Made by a program: the position numbers and the translations under genes. DNA of 64,000 bases, taken from NCBI GenBank assembly GCA_028554795.2, contig CM068829.1, forward strand, positions 130,588,016-130,652,015. Reading direction: 5' to 3'. How positions within the stretch are numbered: the first letter of the stretch is position 1; every line of letters begins with the position of its first letter. Positions 38,037 through 51,067 of the stretch are shown here, in pieces. The DNA is from Sinohyriopsis cumingii (taxonomy: Eukaryota > Mollusca > Bivalvia > Unionida > Unionidae). The notes under the pieces were generated by a model, which had not been told where the DNA came from, did not search any database, and saw nothing but the letters and a program-made list of their open reading frames with translations.

Positions 38037-39035
38037 GACAAAATTCGTAGTTGCGATATTCAGTAAATGAAGGAAGTTAAAATGATGTATCAGAACCATC
38101 CAGTCACCAAAGAAGTCAAAGAAGCCCCTCTTCAGTATGATGTTCGCTGTTATGCTTACTGGTGCTTACCGTGGCTGTGACAAAAGGGTTGACATCAGGT
38201 ACCGAATTGATGGCATTCCATTCAGTTGGAGGAGACTAAAGGCAAAATGTTAAAGACAGTGACTGTTCGTGAATCCCAAATCTGTGTCTGTTATGCAAAA
38301 ATATGTATGGCAATGGTTACCAACCTCTTTTGGCCCCGACCCTACAATATATTCTTTCTGAGTCTCACGACTCCATTTCCACCTTCTGATAAGTTTTGCC
38401 ACCCTAAAAAAAAATCCTGGCCAACCTCCAGAACGACTCGGGGTTGGGACCAATATTTGTAAAGACTAATTCGCTTCAGCTTGAAACAGTGTTACTCTCA
38501 CAATCAGTATAAGTAGGACAGTGGTGCTAAAGCAACCTACAACAGGAAAGCCTTATGTAGAACCTACCATCACAGTAAAATGGCTAAACTCTCGAGGTAG
38601 TGGATAAGTTCAACTAACTCAGCAGTACACTGTCAGGTGCAATTCACATCTATGATGAAAGCAACGCCGAAACGGCTAAAGTAAATGTGGTCTTTGGCAG
38701 ACTATAAGCAAATTACAAGAGCGCATAGGGATCAATCTGCAAACAAGCCTAAATGTCAACAAAGCTATTGTAATGCCGACCCTGCTGTATGCATTTGAAT
38801 GGTATACAGACGTCATGCCAAAAAGCTGAACTATTTTCACATTGGCTGCATGAAGAAAACACAGAGGATAAGTTGGCAGGACATTCTCCTAGACAATGAG
38901 GTTTTCGCATTGGCAAGCATTACAAGGATCGAGACAATTCTGATGAATCATAGAAGAAATGGACCGCTTAATTCAGGCAAATGCGCCATGAAACTGGCAA
39001 CAATGTCAAAAAATGTTGGCCCTTATTATATGTGA
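38037..39035 (+). pseudogene. RT remnant, units 6/7
   Basis: 999 bp, no 7-bp insertion, with the CTAAAGCAACC variant near 38527. Confidence 0.75.
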
Positions 39036-39166
39036 CAATTATTTTCTTACGGTTCTACTTTGGAACTGATTGCCGTTTGACATCGAAATAGTTAAACTGA
39101 CCGTTTGGCAACGATCTTCATTTTCATTAATCATTTCGAGATTCGGGACCAATTTCCATGATAGAC

Positions 39167-39168
<2 letters not shown>

Positions 39169-39223
<55 letters not shown>
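39169..39223. repeat. GA microsatellite, unit 7
   Basis: Uninterrupted, the same type as unit 6. Confidence 0.95.
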
Positions 39224-39227
<4 letters not shown>

Positions 39228-42200
39228 TGTGAGAGAGTGATTGAGAGAGAATGATGTAGAAAAAGAGGTAGCACATGATTCACCACGATCATAAGAATCC
39301 TGGGGAGACAGAGGACTTGTATCTTTTATTTTATGGCTATGTTTTTATTACAAGTTTGTTAACAATGATGCTGGCATTGCGTATGAAACGTCATTTGTAT
39401 CTTACATGCGATTTCCATGAAAGCTAACTGCACACATAAACTATACCACCATGCTATTCATACAGTATCTTTAAAAGCGCAGGAGAGGTACGATGATTAA
39501 GCAGCTATTAGCTGTCCAAGCGAGAATGGGGACAGGCAGTTGAGTCGCAAAACTTAAACCAATCAGCATGCCCCGATCTTTGGGCATGTTTACAAAATTC
39601 GTTGATGCTGTGCTAAAGAAAATTGCCATTTTCTACATATCATTGTTCTCTAATCGACTATGGATATTCGAAATGTATTAAACAACTCCAGAATTACCTC
39701 TTATAATCATATTATCTAAGTTTGGGGTCATTTGTTTAAGTACTACGTTTTCTGTTGGTGACATAATTCTCTACAATCATTATGTATGTCTGTATGCATT
39801 CGGTGTAATAGCATGTCAGCACAATACTGTATAGTTCCGATTAAATACCAAGACACTGCTGTCGAATACTGGATATCTTTCATTGATTTTGATGCAACCA
39901 ATACTTCAGAACGGCAAGGTCAGTTCCTTCTAAATATGTTCTTTTCTTATCCAAGGTGGGTTTTATGTAGGACAAATAATGCGTAGGAATTACTATTAAC
40001 TTGGTGGCCTAAACGACATCCCACTCAAATCAGGATATAACTATATGTGTTTTGTGTATGAGCGCCCGTTGTCTTTAGTGTGGTAGCAAGTTTGTGTGCA
40101 TAGTGAATGGATAATCTTACCCTTTAGAGATATATTAGTAACTTTGTATATATATGAAAGCATTCCTACATATTTCTTTCCTTTCACTAGATGTACGATA
40201 GTAATTAAATATGTTTCTATATACAGTATATGAGCAGTACAACACTATTCATGGCTGCTTCTGTTGATGTGTGTGCATGATCATTTCTACCCTTTCATGG
40301 ATGGTTGTGTGTATGTGTTAGCATCCCATTGCTTTGTCGTTTATTAATAAGTTTGGGTTTGGGCAACCAAAACGGCATGTTCGTGAGTATGTGTTGTTCA
40401 AGTGGAGATTAGGTGCTGGTGAGTTTAAGCGGCGTGATGGCTAGTAAATGTTGGTGTGACTCAAAAGATGAATGTATGTTGCTGAGTCAAAAGTTTGCAT
40501 TGGTTAGTAGACGTGGTTTGAACATTGCATTTCCCCTTTGTAAATACTGATGCTCATTTAACACATGGACATGTTCAACATTATCCTTTCCCTTGAGGTC
40601 AGAATGTCATACTAATGTTAAACATATGGTTCATGTTAAATTGTCGAGGGAGTGTTAGTTTTCAAACTAGAGGCGTAATGTTAGTTCCCATTGTCGCCCG
40701 AGCGTCATTGTTGTCGCCAGAGTGCTACTACTCCAATATGTATCAGTATGTCTATCTTAAAACTAACTACTTCAAATTCTCGTAAATATTCACTATATTT
40801 ATGATGTACTATAACGTTGAAAACTTAGTGCGGCACACTTTTGGGTTGGCGAAAATTAAGAAATGTCCTTATTAAACTGTACCATAAAAAGCCTTTGATT
40901 CATATTTCAGCTTGATTGCGGCATGTTTTGCATGTTGATTCAGACAGTGCTAATTTTCGACGTTACTCTGGAAACATATCCTACTTTTTTGCTTAGTATG
41001 AAAGATCTGACTATTGATTGATATAATGGACCAAATGTATGCAACTTATGAATGGCAGTAATGACGAAATACGATGAACAAAAATGGATTAACAGCAGAA
41101 GGTGCATCAATGGTATTCCGCTTGTCCTCTTAAATTTATCCGTCAACAATGCGGTTATTTTATATTTCACACGGGTAATTTTGTAAGTATTTGTTTGATA
41201 TCTAAGAACAGTTCGAAGCGCCATATACAAAGGAACTGTACAATAACTCAAAGCTAGAGTGAATTTTTAGTCTTAGAAGGTATGGGTGCGTTCAGAACAC
41301 GGAGGAGAAAGAGAGAGAGTAAACCGATTTCAGCGCCTAGTTATCTAAGTTTCTTGTTAGGCATTGTGGATTAAAAAAAAAGACATAGGAATCACTGAGA
41401 TAGTAATGAGGCCAAATTGTTGACCCAATACCATCACATTTCAAAGTTCAAAATTTGTCTAATTTCTACCTGCTTTTAGCTACAAATACTGTCTGATCAA
41501 TGAGATTCGAAGCCCTTTGCTTACTTCCAAAAACATTCTAAAATTTCGCTTTTTGGTATGGGCATAAGAAATATTGAAATGCTCATTTTGATCTTTTGAT
41601 CTATTAAATATATTTAATTACTATTTGTATAACAACTATACTGCATTTGTCTGTATTACCATTTAAAATGACATATACATCACTAATTTATTATTAAACC
41701 GGAATCAATGCATTTATATTTCCTTTTATAAATTACAATCATTCCTTCCTTTTCTCAATTAATGCATCTATTGTTTCAACCTGAAGAAAAACAAATGGCA
41801 GTGGAAAGGAATGTCCAGTCAGTTCATGTCATACGACTATAGTCAGCTTAAGATATTCGTTATCACTAACTGAGATGCAACTAAATGAGAAACGATTCAT
41901 GTCATAAACTCAATCTACTTAACCTTGTTTTAGTAAGCTTCCATCTCTTGGACTTTCGCATCATTCAAAATTGTCTACACGCACTAAATATCATCACTTT
42001 TCACATGTAACGAATTTTTATATGGCTATATGCACAGAAAAATATAAATAATACCAAAATCAAAATCAGTGTATCGATCGATAACGGCGTTAACGTGAAC
42101 AACACTCAATAGAAGGAAATTCTCTGAGTACATTATTTAGCATACTTTATATATTTTTGCCCACTGTCACAATAATCAAATCCCTTATTCTACCTAGATG

Positions 42201-42286
42201 CCGGTGGTCGAGAATTCTAACCCATTTACGAAGGAGTTGTTGTGTGCGGTCTATTTAATCCTTACAAAATATTTATAACTAAATAA

Positions 42287-43086
42287 TTTATACTCATTAT
42301 TCATACTTTGAAAACAAAGACATATGGACAGCGTTCGTTTGCATACCAGGGCCCAGCAACGTCGAATGAATTGCCCACTGAACTTAGACACAAAGACACA
42401 GTGATCCCATTCAAGAGTGATCTCAAAACTCACTTATTTCGACTGCAAGAACAAACTTAAAGCCTAATAATGTTTCCTACCTTAAATATTTTCAGCATGT
42501 TTTTCATGTTTTCTAATTTCATGGTGTTTGTTTTTGCAATCATTTCATTAGTGATCCCATTCAAGAGTGCTCTCAAAACTCACTTATTTCGACTGCAAGA
42601 ACAAACTTAAAGCCTAATAATGTTTCCTACCTTAAATATTTTCAGCATGTTTTTCATGTTTTCTAATTTCATGGTGTTTGTTTTTGCAATCATTTCATTA
42701 GTGATCCCATTCAAGAGTGATCTCAAAACTCACTTATTTCGACTGCAAGAACAAACTTAAAGCCTAATAATGTTTCCTACCTTAAATATTTTCAGCATGT
42801 TTTTCATGTTTTCTAATTTCATGGTGTTTGTTTTTGTAATCATTTCATTAGTGATCCCATTCAAGAGTGCTCTCAAAACTCACTTATTTCGACTGCAAGA
42901 ACAAACTTAAAGCCTAATAATGTTTCCTACCTTAAATATTTTCAGCATGTTTTTATGTTTTCTAATTTCATGGTGTCTGTTTTTGTAATCATTTCATTAT
43001 ATATGTTTTTTTTTTATCTTATAGGTGTTGTCTAATATTGTAAAGCGCTTAGAGCTTCTAAAGATGAGGCGCTATACAAAGTTCTA

Positions 43087-43123
<37 letters not shown>
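42287..43123 (+). pseudogene. CR1/L2-like LINE 3' end, unit 7
   Basis: ORF2 end at 42287-42460, four nested repeats, (TTA)12. Unlike units 4 and 6 it has CCCACT near 42375. Confidence 0.85.
42401..42999 (+). repeat. Nested 150-bp array, 4 copies (unit 7)
   Basis: Starts at 42401, 42551, 42701 and 42851. GAT, normally limited to copy 1, also appears in copy 3, and GCA appears in copies 1 and 2. This is a reshuffled order. Confidence 0.97.
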
Positions 43124-43125
<2 letters not shown>

Positions 43126-43262
43126 ACTGCATTCTCTCTGATGAAAAGGTACACTCTGAATGTGTCCATGGTGATGAATAGAGTTCCAACACCCTTTGAA
43201 TGAAGTGACAGCAAGGGAACCATCTGACATATTCAACGTAGGCTGAATATTTATTTAACCAT

Positions 43263-43765
43263 TCACAGATTTCGATTTTTTTCATGCTTTACTCTGTCGA
43301 CTTCGTCAGAGTACACAAATTCTACTGCAGCTAAAGCCTTGACAATAGGTCCGTCAAGATATGTTAACCCTTTCCCAGCAAACGTGTTCGATCTAATGGC
43401 CAAATCACAATACCTCAGCAGGTCTGCTCTCATCTGTGATGTTTCATAATAACCACTGGCTGATTCTGGAACGATCGGTTTTACAATCTTTCTGTGGTGT
43501 GGTTTGTGGAAAGCATCTGAGAGATGGACAGGCTTGCTATACTATTGATGATAACTTGCAGAGTTTGACACTTCCTTTTTATACTTGAGGTTAGCATTAA
43601 TGTACATTATTGTAATTAGGACGTCGCACCCTTTTCTAGTATACGATGTTATATACCGTCTTCAATGAATTACTGAAGATTTGTAGTCGGCATTTTAAAG
43701 TCGCCAAGGATTGAATGATGCATCTTCACATAGCGTTGTGCGCAGGTACAAATCCCATCAATATT
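43263..43765 (-). pseudogene. Endonuclease-type remnant, unit 7
   Basis: Open stretch at 43263-43541. It has the Leu to His change of units 4 and 6 but not the Ala to Pro change. Confidence 0.5.
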
Positions 43766-44541
43766 GGAGAGAGAATATGTATCCTTATCTTGGTTTGTCT
43801 CCAACACTGCTATACGGCTGTGTTAAAATATGTATATGTACTATATTAAATATTGTTCTAAATCTACCAAAATGCAAATAATATTTAGACCTAAAATTTC
43901 TATATTTGGATACTAATCCAACCCAGATGGCTACTTTACATTGTTTACTGACCTGATCCTGGAACTTAAGGCCACTTTCATAAGAAATGAGCAATATAGA
44001 ATATTTGGTATCAAGAAGATAATTTAAACTGATTATCATGCAGTACAGGTGCTTACAAAAGATAGAAAGTAGTCGTTGTCGTTTATAACAACTTTGGTAG
44101 GATATCTGAAGAAATATAGAAATGGTTTTAATAAAACACGTAGGTGGAAAGTTTAAATAACAAGAGGGTTTCTCGTCATAAAAGCAAAGTTCCATCCTTC
44201 AACATCCAGATGAAATACACCCGATAGCTGAACGCTGTTTGAGGAAGGAGGTGGGGCTGGTGGGTAATGTTTGAAACTACATCAAGGCTTTACATGTGTC
44301 ATTTATTTTAGAAGAAATGAAAACATCCAGCCAAATAAGATAAGGAGCTGCAGCATAAACATAGAAGAAGACCCTATTTAATGTACGAACTGAATAATAT
44401 ACCTTTGGTGAAGACAGATGATAATTTTAGTCCATAATTTATCTTTTGGAGGACAAATAATTGCGTCATGCCCTTTACTAAAATGTGAAAAAGTGCTAAT
44501 AATTACAATGAAAATTAATTTATTTCCGTGATACTAAACCA

Positions 44542-45540
44542 GACAAAATTCGTAGTTGCGATATTCAGTAAATGAAGGAAGTTAAAATGATGTATCAGAA
44601 CCATCCAGTCACCAAAGAAGTCAAAGAAGCCCCTCTTCAGTATGATGTTCGCTGTTATGCTTACTGGTGCTTACCGTGGCTGTGACAAAAGGGTTGACAT
44701 CAGGTACCGAATTGATGGCATTCCATTCAGTTGGAGGAGACTAAAGGCAAAATGTTAAAGACAGTGACTGTTCGTGAATCCCAAATCTGTGTCTGTTATG
44801 CAAAAATATGTATGGCAATGGTTACCAACCTCTTTTGGCCCCGACCCTACAATATATTCTTTCTGAGTCTCACGACTCCATTTCCACCTTCTGATAAGTT
44901 TTGCCACCCTAAAAAAAAATCCTGGCCAACCTCCAGAACGACTCGGGGTTGGGACCAATATTTGTAAAGACTAATTCGCTTCAGCTTGAAACAGTGTTAC
45001 TCTCACAATCAGTATAAGTAGGACAGTGGTGCTAAACCAACCTACAACAGGAAAGCCTTATGTAGAACCTACCATCACAGTAAAATGGCTAAACTCTCGA
45101 GGTAGTGGATAAGTTCAACTAACTCAGCAGTACACTGTCAGGTGCAATTCACATCTATGATGAAAGCAACGCCGAAACGGCTAAAGTAAATGTGGTCTTT
45201 GGCAGACTATAAGCAAATTAGAAGAGCGCATAGGGATCAATCTGCAAACAAGCCTAAATGTCAACAAAGCTATTGTAATGCCGACCCTGCTGTATGCATT
45301 TGAATGGTATACAGACGTCATGCCAAAAAGCTGAACTATTTTCACATTGGCTGCATGAAGAAAACACAGAGGATAAGTTGGCAGGACATTCTCCTAGACA
45401 ATGAGGTTTTCGCATTGGCAAGCATTACAAGGATCGAGACAATTCTGATGAATCATAGAAGAAATGGACCGCTTAATTCAGGCAAATGCGCCATGAAACT
45501 GGCAACAATGTCAAAAAATGTTGGCCGTTATTATATGTGA
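44542..45540 (+). pseudogene. RT remnant, units 7/8
   Basis: 999 bp. A private C to G near 45527 changes Pro to Arg at the end of the open frame. Confidence 0.75.
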
Positions 45541-45671
45541 CAATTATTTTCTTACGGTTCTACTTTGGAACTGATTGCCGTTTGACATCGAAATAGTTAA
45601 ACTGACCGTTTGGCAACGATCTTCATTTTCATTAATCATTTCGAGATTCGGGACCAATTTCCATGATAGAC

Positions 45672-45673
<2 letters not shown>

Positions 45674-45742
<69 letters not shown>
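45674..45742. repeat. GA microsatellite, unit 8
   Basis: Long, with a single GACA interruption at about 45718; a reduced form of the unit 3 pattern. Confidence 0.95.
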
Positions 45743-48700
45743 AAAGTGTGAGAGAGTGATTGAGAGAGAATGATGTAGAAAGAGAGGTAGCACATGATTC
45801 ACCACGATCATAAGAATCCTGGGGAGACAGAGGACTTGTATCTTTTATTTTATGGCTATGTTTTTATTACAACTTTGTTACCAATGATGCTGGCATTGCG
45901 TATGAAACGTCATTTGTATCTTACATGCGATTTCCATGAAAGCTAACTGCACACATAAACTATACCACCATGATATTCATACAGTATCTTTAAAAGCGCA
46001 GGAGAGGTACGATGATTAAGCAGCTATTAGCTGTCCAAGCGAGAATGGGGACAGGCAGTTGAGTCGCAAAACTTAAACCAATCAGCATGCCCCGATCTTT
46101 GGGCATGTTTACAAAATTCGTTGATGCTGTGCTAAAGAAAATTGCCATTTTCTACATATCATTGTTCTCTAATCGACTATGGATATTCGAAATGTATTAA
46201 ACAACTCCAGAATTACCTCTTATAATCATATTACCTAAGTTTGGGGTCATTTGTTTAAGTACTACGTTTTCTGTTGGTGACATAATTCTCTACAATCATT
46301 ATGTATGTCTGTATGCATTCGGTGTAATAGCATGTCAGCACAATACTGTATAGTTCCGATTACATACCAAGACACTGCTGTCGAATACTGGATATCTTTC
46401 ATTGATTTTGATCCAACCAATACTTCAGAACGGCAAGGTCAGTTCCTTCTAAATATGTTCTTTTCTTATCCAAGGTGGGTTTTATGTAGGACAAATAATG
46501 CGTAGGAATTACTATTAACTTGGTGGCCTAAACGACATCCCACTCAAATCAGGATATAACTATATGTGTTTTGTGTATGAGCGCCCGTTGTCTTTAGTGT
46601 GGTAGCAAGTTTGTGTGCATAGTGAATGGATAATCTTACCCTTTAGGGATATATTAGTAACTTTGTATATATATGAAAGCACTCCTACATATTTCTTTCC
46701 TTTCACTAGATGTACGATAGTAATTAAATATGTTTCTATATACAGTATATGAGCAGTACAACACTATTCATGGCTGCTTCTGTTGATATGTGTGCATGAT
46801 CATTTCTACCCTTTCATGGACGGTTGTGTGTATGTGTTAGCATCCCATTGCTTTGTCGTTTATTAATAAGTTTGGGTTTGGGCAACCAAAACGGCATGTT
46901 CGTGAGTATGTGTTGTTCAAGTGGAGATTAGGTGCTGGTGAGTTTAAGCGGCGTGATGGCTAGTAAATGTTGGTGTGACTCAAAAGATGAATGTATGTTG
47001 CTGAGTCAAAAGTTTGCATTGGTTAGTAGACGTGGTTTGAACATTGCATTTCCCCTTTGTAAATACTGATGCTCATTTAACACATGGACATGTTCAACAT
47101 TATCCTTTCCCTTGAGGTCAGAATGTCATACTAATGTTAAACATATGGTTCATGTTAAATTGTCGAGGGAGTGTTAGTTTTCAAACTAGAGGCGTAATGT
47201 TAGTTCCCATTGTCGCCCGAGCGTCATTGTTGTCGCCAGAGTGCTACTACTCCAATATGTATCAGTATGTCTATCTTAAAACTAACTACTTCAAATTCTC
47301 GTAAATATTCACTATATTTATGATGTACTATAACGTTGAAAACTTAGTGCGGCACACTTTTGGGTTGGCGAAAATTAAGAAATGTCCTTATTAAACTGTA
47401 CCATAAAAAGCCTTTGATTCATATTTCAGCTTGATTGCGGCATGTTTTGCATGTTGATTCAGACAGTGCTAATTTTCGACGTTACTCTGGAAACATATCC
47501 TACTTTTTTGCTTAGTATGAGAGATCTGACTATTGATTGATATAATGGACCAAATGTATGCAACTTATGAATGGCAGTAATGACGAAATACGATGAACAA
47601 AAATGGATTAACAGCAGAAGGTGCATCAATGGTATTCCGCTTGTCCTGTTAGATTTATCCGTCAACAATGCGGTTATTTTATATTTCACACGGGTAATTT
47701 TGTAAGTATTTGTTTGATATCTAAGAACAGTTCGAAGCGCCATATACAAAGGAACTGTACAATAACTCAAAGCTAGAGTGAATTTTTAGTCTTAGAAGGT
47801 ATGGGTGCGTTCAGAACACGGAGGAGAAAGAGAGAGAGTAAACCGATTTCAGCGCCTAGTTATCTAAGTTTCTTGTTAGGCATTGTGGATTGAAAAAAAA
47901 GACATAGGAATCACTGAGATAGTAATGAGGCCAAATTGTTGACCCAATACCATCACATTTCAAAGTTCAAAATTTGTCTAATTTCTACCTGCTTTTAGCT
48001 ACAAATACTGTCTGATCAATGAGATTCGAAGCCCTTTGCTTACTTCCAAAAACATTCTAAAATTTCGCTTTTTGGTATGGGCATAAGAAATATTGAAATG
48101 CTCATTTTGATCTTTTGATCTATTAAATATATTTAATTACTATTTGTATAACAACTATACTGCATTTGTCTGTATTACCATTTAAAAGAACATATACATC
48201 ACTAATTTATTATTAAACCGGAATCAATGCATTTATATTTCCTTTTATAAATTACAATCATTCCTTCCTTTTCTCAATTAATGCATCTATTGTTTCAACC
48301 TGAAGAAAAACAAATGGCAGTGGAAAGGAATGTCCAGTCAGTTCATGTCATACGACTATAGTCAGCTTAAGATATTCGTTATCACTAACTGAGATGCAAC
48401 TAAATGAGAAACGATTCATGTCATAAACTCAATCTACTTAACCTTGTTTTAGTAAGCTTCCATCTCTTGGACTTTCGCATCATTCAAAATTGTCTACACG
48501 CACTAAATATCATCACTTTTCACATGTAACGAATTTTTATATGGCTATATGCACAGAAAAATATAAATAATACCAAAATCAAAATCAGTGTATCGATCGA
48601 TAACGGCGTTAACGTGAACAACACTCAATAGAAGGAAATTCTCTGAGTACATTATTTAGCATACTTTATATATTTTTGCCCACTGTCACAATAATCAAAT

Positions 48701-48805
48701 CCCTTATTCTACCTAGATGCCGGTGGTCGAGAATTCTAACCCATTTACGAAGGAGTTGTTGTGTGCGGTCTATTTAATCCTTACAAAATATTTATAACTA
48801 AATAA

Positions 48806-49606
48806 TTTATACTCATTATTCATACTTTGAAAACAAAGACATATGGACAGCGTTCGTTTGCATACCAGGGCCCAGCAACGTCGAATGAATTGCCCACTGA
48901 ACTTAGACACAAAGACACAGTGATCCCATTCAAGAGTGATCTCAAAACTCACTTATTTCGACTGCAAGAACAAACTTAAAGCCTAATAATGTTTCCTACC
49001 TTAAATATTTTCAGCATGTTTTTCATGTTTTCTAATTTCATGGTGTTTGTTTTTGCAATCATTTCATTAGTGATCCCATTCAAGAGTGCTCTCAAAACTC
49101 ACTTATTTCGACTGCAAGAACAAACTTAAAGCCTAATAATGTTTCCTACCTTAAATATTTTCAGCATGTTTTTCATGTTTTCTAATTTCATGGTGTTTGT
49201 TTTTGTAATCATTTCATTAGTGATCCAATTCAAGAGTGCTCTCAAAACTCACTTATTTCGACTGCAAGAACAAACTTAAAGCCTAATAATGTTTCCTACC
49301 TTAAATATTTTCAGCATGTTTTTCATGTTTTCTAATTTCATGGTGTTTGTTTTTGTAATCATTTCATTAGTGATCCCATTCAAGAGTGCTCTCAAAACTC
49401 ACTTATTTCGACTGCAAGAACAAACTTAAAGCCTAATAATGTTTCCTACCTTAAATATTTTCAGCATGTTTTTCATGTTTTCTAATTTCATGGTGTCTGT
49501 TTTTGTAATCATTTCATTATATATGTTTTTTTTTTATCTTATAGGTGTTGTCTAATATTGTAAAGCGCTTAGAGCTTCTAAAGATGAGGCGCTATACAAA
49601 GTTCTA

Positions 49607-49649
<43 letters not shown>
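48806..49649 (+). pseudogene. CR1/L2-like LINE 3' end, unit 8
   Basis: ORF2 end at 48806-48979, four nested repeats, (TTA)14. The terminal repeat keeps the C that is deleted from the terminal repeat elsewhere. Confidence 0.85.
48920..49519 (+). repeat. Nested 150-bp array, 4 copies (unit 8)
   Basis: Starts at 48920, 49070, 49220 and 49370. The terminal copy is a hybrid: it keeps the internal-type C but has the terminal-type GTGTCTG. Copy 3 has a private CCAATTC. Confidence 0.97.
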
Positions 49650-49651
<2 letters not shown>

Positions 49652-49788
49652 ACTGCATTCTCTCTGATGAAAAGGTACACTCTGAATGTGTCCATGGTGA
49701 TGAATAGAGTTCCAACACCCTTTGAATGAAGTGACAGCAAGGGAACCATCTGACATATTCAACGTAGGCTGAATATTTATTTAACCAT

Positions 49789-50292
49789 TCACAGATTTCG
49801 ATTTTTTTCAAGCTTTACTCTGTCGACTTCGTCAGAGTACACAAATTCTACTGCAGCTAAAGCCTTGACAATAGGTCCGTCAAGATATGTTAACCCTTTC
49901 CCAGCAAACGTGTTCGATCTAATGGCCAAATCACAATACCACAGCAGGTCTGCTCTCATCTGTGATGTTTCATAATAACCACTGGTTGATTCTGGAACGA
50001 TCGGTTTTTACAATCTTTCTGTGGTGTGGTTTGTGGAAAGCATCTGAGAGATGGACAGGCTTGCTATACTATTGATGATAACTTGCAGAGTTTGACACTT
50101 CCTTTTTATACTTGAGGTTAGCCTTAATGTACATTATTGTAATTAGGACGTCGCACCCTTTTCTAGTATACGATGTTATATACCGTCTTCAATGAATTAC
50201 TGAAGATTTGTAGTCGGCATTTTAAAGTCGCCAAGGATTGAATGATGCATCTTCACATAGCGTTGTGCGCAGGTACAAATCCCATCAATATT
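49789..50292 (-). pseudogene. Endonuclease-type remnant, unit 8 (frameshifted)
   Basis: A private extra T near 50,006 shifts the frame inside the stretch that is open in the other units. Arg to Trp and Ala to Thr changes are also present. This is the most damaged copy. Confidence 0.5.
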
Positions 50293-51067
50293 GGAGAGAG
50301 AATATGTATCCTTATCTTGGTTTGTCTCCAACACTGCTATACGGCTGTGTTAAAATATGTATATGTACTATATTAAATATTGTTCTAAATCTACCAAAAT
50401 GCAAATAATATTTAGACCTAAAATTTCTATATTTGGATACTAATCCAACCCAGATGGCTACTTTATATTGTTTACTGACCTGATCCTGGAACTTAAGGCC
50501 ACTTTCATAAGAAATGAGCAATATAGAATATTTGGTATCAAGAAGATAATTTAAACTGATTATCATGCAGTACAGGTGCTTACAAAAGATAGAAAGTAGT
50601 CGTTGTCGTTTATAACAACTTTGGTAGGATATCTGAAGAAATATAGAAATGGTTTTAATAAAACACGTAGGTGGAAAGTTTAAATAACAAGAGGGTTTCT
50701 CGTCATAAAAGCAAAGTTCCATCCTTCAACATCCAGATGAAATACACCCGATAGCTGAACGCTGTTTGAGGAAGGAGGTGGGGCTGGTGGGTAATGTTTG
50801 AAACTACATCAAGGCTTTACATGTGTCATTTATTTTAGAAGAAATGAAAACATCCAGCCAAATAAGATAAGGAGCTGCAGCATAAACATAGAAGAAGACC
50901 CTATTTAATGTACGAACTGAATAATATACCTTTGGTGAAGACAGATGATAATTTTAGTCCATAATTTATCTTTTGGAGGACAAATAATTGCGTCATGCCT
51001 TTACTAAAATGTGAAAAAGTGCTAATAATTACAATGAAAATTAATTTATTTCCGTGATACTAAACCA

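Larger units (their letters stand above)
31830..38641. repeat. Tandem unit 6 (6812 bp, longest)
   Basis: Near duplicate of unit 4 but with 6 nested 150-bp repeats, which accounts for its length. TTA tail of 12. It carries the 7-bp insertion and all the unit 4/7 markers in its middle part. Confidence 0.97.
38642..45146. repeat. Tandem unit 7 (6505 bp)
   Basis: Mosaic. The first few hundred bases lack the 7-bp insertion and look like units 2 and 5. From about 39,350 on it carries the unit 4/6 markers. It has 4 nested repeats and a TTA tail of 12. Confidence 0.97.
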
